Assembly: GCA_902803795.1 (NCBI GenBank)
Contig: CADCRC010000148.1
Coordinates: 1 to 18,437, forward strand
Direction: 5' to 3'
Source of the DNA: an uncultured Erysipelotrichaceae bacterium
GTDB taxonomy: Bacteria; Bacillota_I; Bacilli_A; RF39; UBA660
Length of the DNA: 18,437 nucleotides
The position numbers were made by a program, and so were the translations under genes. Position 1 is the first letter of the stretch, and every line of letters starts with the position of its first letter. Below the pieces are notes generated by a model, which ran no database searches, was not told the origin of the DNA, and saw nothing but the letters and a program-made list of their open reading frames with translations. Positions 14,659-18,437 of the stretch are shown in pieces.

Positions 14659-16656
14659 ATGATGAATGAATTAACTAAAATTAAAGGAATTGGTCCAAAA
14701 TATGTTTCAGTATTAAATAAATTGGATATTTATTCTATAAATGATTTAGTTACACATTATCCTTTTAGATATGAATTTTTAAATAGAACTGATTTATCTA
14801 GCATAACTGAAGAAGATAAAGTAGTAATTGATGGTAAAATTGATTCTACTCCATTATCTAAAACAATAAGACAAGGACTAAATAGAATGAGTTTTAGATT
14901 AAATTGTGATTCTAAAATGGTTGGTATCACAATATTTAACAGAAATTTTTTAAAAAAACAATTAACAATAGGTACAAATATAATAGTTTTAGGAAAATAT
15001 GTTAAAGAAAAAAATACAATTATCGCAACAGATATAAAAATAGGAATACTTCAAGGTGGAAGTAAAATTCTACCTGTTTATCATTGTACTAGTGGAATTA
15101 CAAGTAAAAATTTAAATTCATTTATTAATATGACATTATTAGAATATGGAAATGAAATAATTGATTATATACCAGAAGAATTTCAAAAAAAATACAAATT
15201 AACAAATAAAAAAACATGTTTAAATATAGTTCATAATCCAACAACAAAAGAAAAATTAAAAGAAGCAATAGATAGATTAAAATATGAAGAATTATTTGAA
15301 TTTATGTTTAAAATAAATTATTTAAAACTAAAACATAAAAATGAATTAACAGGATTAAATAGAAAAATAGATAAAGATAAAATAAATAAATTTATTTCAA
15401 ATATTGGATTTGAATTAACACAAGATCAACAAAAAGCAATAGATGTCATAATAAACGATTTAGAAGCAAAACCAAGAATGAATAGATTACTTCAAGGTGA
15501 TGTTGGAAGTGGTAAAACAATAGTTTCATTTGTAGCATTGTTTGCAAACTTCCTATCAGGATATCAAGGAGCAATGATGGCACCAACTGAAATTTTAGCT
15601 CAACAACATTTTGATAATTTAAAAGAATATTTAAAAAAATATGATATAAAAATACAATTATTAATAGGATCAATTAAATCAACAGAAAAGAAAAAAATAT
15701 ATCAGGAATTAGAAACAGGAAAAATAGACATAATTATAGGAACACATGCTCTAATACAAGATGATGTAAAATATTCAAATCTAGGACTTGTAATAACAGA
15801 TGAACAGCATAGATTTGGAGTACATCAAAGAGCAAATTTACAAAATAAAGGATTTATGCCAGATGTATTATATATGTCAGCAACCCCAATACCAAGAACA
15901 TATGCATTAACTTTATTTGGAGATATGGATGTAACTAACATAAGAGAAATACCAAAAGGAAGACAAAAAGTAGAAACAATTATAAAAGATAATAAACATA
16001 TAAAGGATGTATTACAAATGATGTACAATGAATTATTAAATGGACATCAAATATATGTTATTGCACCCCTTGTTGAAGAAAACGAAAATACAGAACTTGT
16101 TAATGTATATCAACTAAAAGAAAAAATGATAACAGCCTTCAATAATAAATATGAAATTGATATAGTTCATGGAAAAATGAAATCAAAAGATAAAGAAAGA
16201 ACAATGGCTGCATTTAAAATAGGGAATATAAAAATATTAATTTCTACCACAGTTGTAGAAGTTGGTGTTGATGTACCAAATGCCACATGTATAGTAATTT
16301 TTAATGCAGATAGATTCGGTTTATCAACACTTCACCAATTAAGAGGAAGAGTTGGTAGAGGAAATTCAAAATCAACATGTATATTAATTTCAGATAGTGA
16401 TACAAAAAGACTTGAAATAATGCAAAACGAATATGATGGATTTAAAATAAGTGAAGAAGATTTTAAATTAAGAGGACACGGAGACTTATTTGGAACAAAG
16501 CAAAGTGGTGATATGACATTTAAAATAGCAGATGTTAAGCAAGACTATAATATATTAGAAAAAGCAAAAGAAGACTCATTAAAATATTTAGAAGATAAAT
16601 CAAATCAAGAAGAAAATATTAAAAATATAATTATATCTTCAATAGAAAATGCGTAA
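14659..16656 (+). CDS. recG: ATP-dependent DNA helicase RecG
   Basis: Superfamily 2 branch-migration helicase that reverses stalled forks and processes Holliday junctions and R-loops. The 665-residue protein starts with the KIKGIGPK(Y) helix-hairpin-like segment and the wedge/OB domain (to about 240). The helicase core follows: GDVGSGKT (280-287), MAPTEILAQQH, DEQHRFG (381-387), SATPIPRT, VEVGVDVP and the motif VI region LRGRVGRG. The RecG C-terminal part has the LRGHGDLFGTKQSG motif. Full length, no breaks. The first of two adjacent ATG codons (14659) lies at a good distance from AAGGACGTG. A dedicated promoter and terminator bracket it as a single-gene unit. Confidence 0.97.
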   Translation: MMNELTKIKGIGPKYVSVLNKLDIYSINDLVTHYPFRYEFLNRTDLSSITEEDKVVIDGKIDSTPLSKTIRQGLNRMSFRLNCDSKMVGITIFNRNFLKKQLTIGTNIIVLGKYVKEKNTIIATDIKIGILQGGSKILPVYHCTSGITSKNLNSFINMTLLEYGNEIIDYIPEEFQKKYKLTNKKTCLNIVHNPTTKEKLKEAIDRLKYEELFEFMFKINYLKLKHKNELTGLNRKIDKDKINKFISNIGFELTQDQQKAIDVIINDLEAKPRMNRLLQGDVGSGKTIVSFVALFANFLSGYQGAMMAPTEILAQQHFDNLKEYLKKYDIKIQLLIGSIKSTEKKKIYQELETGKIDIIIGTHALIQDDVKYSNLGLVITDEQHRFGVHQRANLQNKGFMPDVLYMSATPIPRTYALTLFGDMDVTNIREIPKGRQKVETIIKDNKHIKDVLQMMYNELLNGHQIYVIAPLVEENENTELVNVYQLKEKMITAFNNKYEIDIVHGKMKSKDKERTMAAFKIGNIKILISTTVVEVGVDVPNATCIVIFNADRFGLSTLHQLRGRVGRGNSKSTCILISDSDTKRLEIMQNEYDGFKISEEDFKLRGHGDLFGTKQSGDMTFKIADVKQDYNILEKAKEDSLKYLEDKSNQEENIKNIIISSIENA

Positions 16657-16682
16657 AAGAACTGTAAAAAAGTTCTTTTTTT
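16655..16682 (+). terminator. Terminator of recG
   Basis: AAAAGAACT (16655-16663) pairs with AGTTCTTTT (16671-16679) around a 7-nt loop, with the T run continuing to 16682. The left arm begins inside the recG stop codon. Confidence 0.85.
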
Positions 16683-16713
16683 ATTATTAAACTATTTAAT
16701 TTATAAAATATTA

Positions 16714-16722
16714 TGTTATCAT
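16714..16722 (+). promoter_or_regulatory. Candidate extended -10 of the 16749 gene
   Basis: TGTTATCAT matches TGnTATAAT at seven of the eight specified bases. No recognisable -35 is present. AGGTAGG (16735-16741) is the Shine-Dalgarno. Confidence 0.3.
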
Positions 16723-16748
16723 AATATTTATGAAAGGTAGGAAATAAT

Positions 16749-17867
16749 ATGAATAATAATATTAATAATAATCAAAACAATGAAAATAATAATATAGTTC
16801 CAGAAATAAAAGATGAAACTATACCAACAACACAAGAAAATTTTCAAACTAATATAAATTCTGAACCACAAATTCAAGAAGAAACAAAACCAGTAGAAGT
16901 ACCAGTTCAGGAAGATATTAAGCCAATTACACCACAAATTCAAGAAGAAATAAAACCAGTAGAATCAATTGATTCACAAGTAAATAGTATGCCACCACAA
17001 CAAGAAATCACACCAAGTTATGAAGCAAAACATAATAATGAACAAATAATTAATAATTCAGAAACTCAGATACCACAACCACAAGTAAATACAAATGAAC
17101 CTAATCTAGACAATCAAAATCAAATAAATCAACCAGATCAAAAAAACAATGATAAAAATCTTATACTTATAATAATTGTTTTAGTAGCAGTAATTGTAAT
17201 TGTTGGAGGATTTATAGGTTTAAAATTATTAGGTAACAATACAAATAATAATAAAGAAAAAGAAGTTACTGAAAAAAAGGATAAAACAGAAAAAAATAAA
17301 AATGATCAACAAACACAAGAAATAAATACAGAAATAGATACAAATGAAAAAACAGTTCCAGTAGGAAATATTGATTTTACAATTCCAAATTATTTAGCAC
17401 ATGAAGTAAATGATGGAGTATTATATGTAGCCGATAGTAAAACTAATCCAACATATTTATTAGAAATTACTACAGGAGATGATACATATTCAACTTATAT
17501 TACATATATAGAAGAAATTAAACAAGATTTTGTAAATGAAGGAATAATAGTAGGAGCATCAAAAGAAGTAACTGATGGAATAAGAAATTACTATCTAATG
17601 GAAGTAGAATATAAAAATAAAAGTGGAGTATTGGTAATAACACAAGGACCAGATGATCAAGCAATCATTTTAACAATTACAGCAGTAAGTGAAGAAGGAT
17701 ATAAAAATGGTATAGCAACTTTCAAGACTTTATTAGATACAGCAAAAAGATCATCAACAAGTTCATTTGCACCTGGAAAAAGCGAACAAATTAAAATTGA
17801 ACTAAAAGATGGATCAAGTATCCAAATAAAAGATAGTATAAAACCAGATATAGAAATAACAGAATAG
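16749..17867 (+). CDS. Single-pass membrane protein with repeat-bearing Pro/Gln-rich tail
   Basis: 372 residues. Residues 1-135 are low complexity (Asn, Gln, Pro, Glu) and should be cytoplasmic. Within them, 40-72 are three tandem 11-residue repeats (PQIQEETKPVE, VPVQEDIKPIT, PQIQEEIKPVE). One membrane helix spans about 138-161. A charged Lys/Glu/Asn spacer (165-200) leads to an ordered exported domain (about 203-345) beginning VPVGNIDFTIPNYL, with strands such as YLLEITTGDD and NYYLMEVEYKNKSGVLVIT. I recognise no named family. The exported domain resembles lipoprotein-type domains that detect or bind surface ligands only in a general way. Strong AGGTAGG precedes the start. It stands alone between recG and a convergent metallophosphoesterase-like gene, each side closed by a terminator. 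Confidence 0.85.
   Translation: MNNNINNNQNNENNNIVPEIKDETIPTTQENFQTNINSEPQIQEETKPVEVPVQEDIKPITPQIQEEIKPVESIDSQVNSMPPQQEITPSYEAKHNNEQIINNSETQIPQPQVNTNEPNLDNQNQINQPDQKNNDKNLILIIIVLVAVIVIVGGFIGLKLLGNNTNNNKEKEVTEKKDKTEKNKNDQQTQEINTEIDTNEKTVPVGNIDFTIPNYLAHEVNDGVLYVADSKTNPTYLLEITTGDDTYSTYITYIEEIKQDFVNEGIIVGASKEVTDGIRNYYLMEVEYKNKSGVLVITQGPDDQAIILTITAVSEEGYKNGIATFKTLLDTAKRSSTSSFAPGKSEQIKIELKDGSSIQIKDSIKPDIEITE
16866..16964 (+). repeat. Three tandem 33-bp coding repeats
   Basis: Units at 16866-16898, 16899-16931 and 16932-16964. Units 1 and 3 differ at one base (ACA versus ATA codon); unit 2 is diverged. They encode 11-residue Pro/Gln/Glu/Lys repeats in the cytoplasmic tail of the membrane protein. 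Confidence 0.85.
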
Positions 17868-17874
17868 TAAAAAT

Positions 17875-17910
17875 AAAAAAGTTTTTCAATATGATGTGAA
17901 AGACTTTTTT
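17875..17910. terminator. Bidirectional terminator between convergent genes
   Basis: AAAAAAGTTTTTCA (17875-17888) pairs with TGAAAGACTTTTTT (17897-17910) with one G-T wobble and an 8-nt loop. T-rich tracts follow in both directions, so it serves both the 16749 gene and the minus-strand gene ending at 17910. Confidence 0.8.
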
Positions 17911-18437
17911 TAATTGTTAGATATTCTAAAAAAATTAATACTTGGATGATTAAAAAATCTAATATCAATATTATTTGTACCAATACCAGAAGATACATAT
18001 AATCTAGTATTATCTAACTTATAGAAACTATTTAAATATTTAGTTTCTTTAGATATTATATTATTAATAATAGGTATATTAATCTCACCATTTAAATTAT
18101 GACCAGATAAACTAAGTGAAATATTATAATTGACACGATCAATAATTTGTGGTTTATGTACAAACAAAATTGAAAATAAATTATCATCTTTTAAATTATT
18201 AAAAACATAATCAACATCTTGTTTATCATTAGAAGATAACCCAATTAACGCAATAGGATTTGAATTGCCATTATAAATATAATCTATATTATTATCCAAA
18301 ATATTAAAGTAAGTTTTCGACATTATTAAATTAAATTCTTTACTATCTTCATCGCCAACAGAAGCATATTTTCCATATTTAGAATTTATTTTATTTAGTA
18401 AATCAATTATTTTATTTCGAACATCATCATTAATATC
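17910..18437 (-). CDS. Metallophosphoesterase-like protein, C-terminal part (partial), metal site degenerate
   Basis: The reading frame is open to the window edge, giving 175 C-terminal residues; the internal ATG at 18323 is not the start. The pattern matches YkuE-type calcineurin-like phosphoesterases: a helix then KYGKYASVG where the GNHD box should be, a GLSS strand, ILFVHKP, LSLSGHNLNGEINIP where GHTHGGQ is expected, and the C-terminal YVSSGIGTNNIDIRFFNHPSINFF. GNHD is replaced by GDED (18345-18356) and GHTHGG by GHNLNG (18084-18104), so one metal-ligand Asn, the catalytic His and a second metal His are missing. FVHKP retains its His. The frame is intact, suggesting a diverged, perhaps non-catalytic, protein rather than a decaying gene. 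The N-terminal half, with the first metal ligands, is outside the window. Confidence 0.7.
   Translation of the reverse strand, partial: DINDDVRNKIIDLLNKINSKYGKYASVGDEDSKEFNLIMSKTYFNILDNNIDYIYNGNSNPIALIGLSSNDKQDVDYVFNNLKDDNLFSILFVHKPQIIDRVNYNISLSLSGHNLNGEINIPIINNIISKETKYLNSFYKLDNTRLYVSSGIGTNNIDIRFFNHPSINFFRISNN

Noticed and set aside
18321..18323. ATG at 18323 as the start of the metallophosphoesterase-like gene
   Set aside because: The frame stays open to the window edge and the upstream codons read as the family's KYG-x-YA-x-xG strand.

Overview
The window is a stretch of very AT-rich bacterial chromosome, with GC by eye at about a quarter. Genes are tightly packed on both strands, Arg is mostly AGA, and Asn/Lys/Ile dominate the proteins. 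Two gene pairs match Bacillus synteny: miaB followed by a RicA/YmcA-like gene, and transketolase followed by a YneF-type small membrane protein. An oxygen-sensitive class III ribonucleotide reductase implies anaerobic growth. Every tryptophan I checked is TGG, and one gene (nrdD) ends in TGA, so the standard bacterial code applies rather than the Mycoplasma code. The best guess is an uncultured anaerobic low-GC Bacillota/Bacilli lineage (RF39-like or another Mycoplasmatota relative that kept code 11). That assignment is inference.

Layout: (1) 1-1856: a possible tail of an upstream gene, then miaB and a ricA-like gene overlapping by 8 nt, closed by a terminator. (2) 1960-6062: a 16-bp perfect palindrome, a candidate extended -10 promoter, then nrdG, nrdD and a thioredoxin-reductase-like flavoprotein in one operon with its own terminator. 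(3) 6147-6798: a two-TM, SipW-type signal-peptidase-like protein whose catalytic residues look degenerate. (4) 6825-9076: tkt and yneF with a strong promoter and a terminator whose left arm lies inside yneF. (5) 9084-9642, minus strand: a small anchored extracellular protein with a TasA/camelysin-like look. (6) 9742-13566: a phosphomannomutase/phosphoglucomutase, a HelD-type UvrD-like helicase and a small anchored protein of unknown function. (7) 13584-14617, minus strand: a VanY-type D,D-carboxypeptidase, divergent from recG (14659-16656), with abutting promoters. (8) 16749-17867: a single-pass membrane protein with a Pro/Gln-rich cytoplasmic tail carrying tandem 11-residue repeats. (9) 17910 to the window edge, minus strand: the C-terminal part of a metallophosphoesterase-like protein that has lost key metal-site residues.

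The most interesting unit is the dNTP operon. NrdD carries a C-terminal glutaredoxin/thioredoxin-like domain (CPNC) joined by a Lys/Thr-rich linker, and the next gene, overlapping it, encodes a TrxB-like reductase. Together with the NrdG activase this looks like a self-contained anaerobic ribonucleotide reduction module with its own disulfide electron supply. The reductase lacks the arginine motif normally used to bind NADPH, so its electron donor is open. The other genes are mostly housekeeping: tRNA modification, mRNA processing, pentose phosphate metabolism, sugar phosphates, RNA polymerase recycling, fork rescue and wall trimming. I saw no tRNA, rRNA, CRISPR array, insertion sequence or phage gene, and no gene-free stretch exceeds 300 bases.
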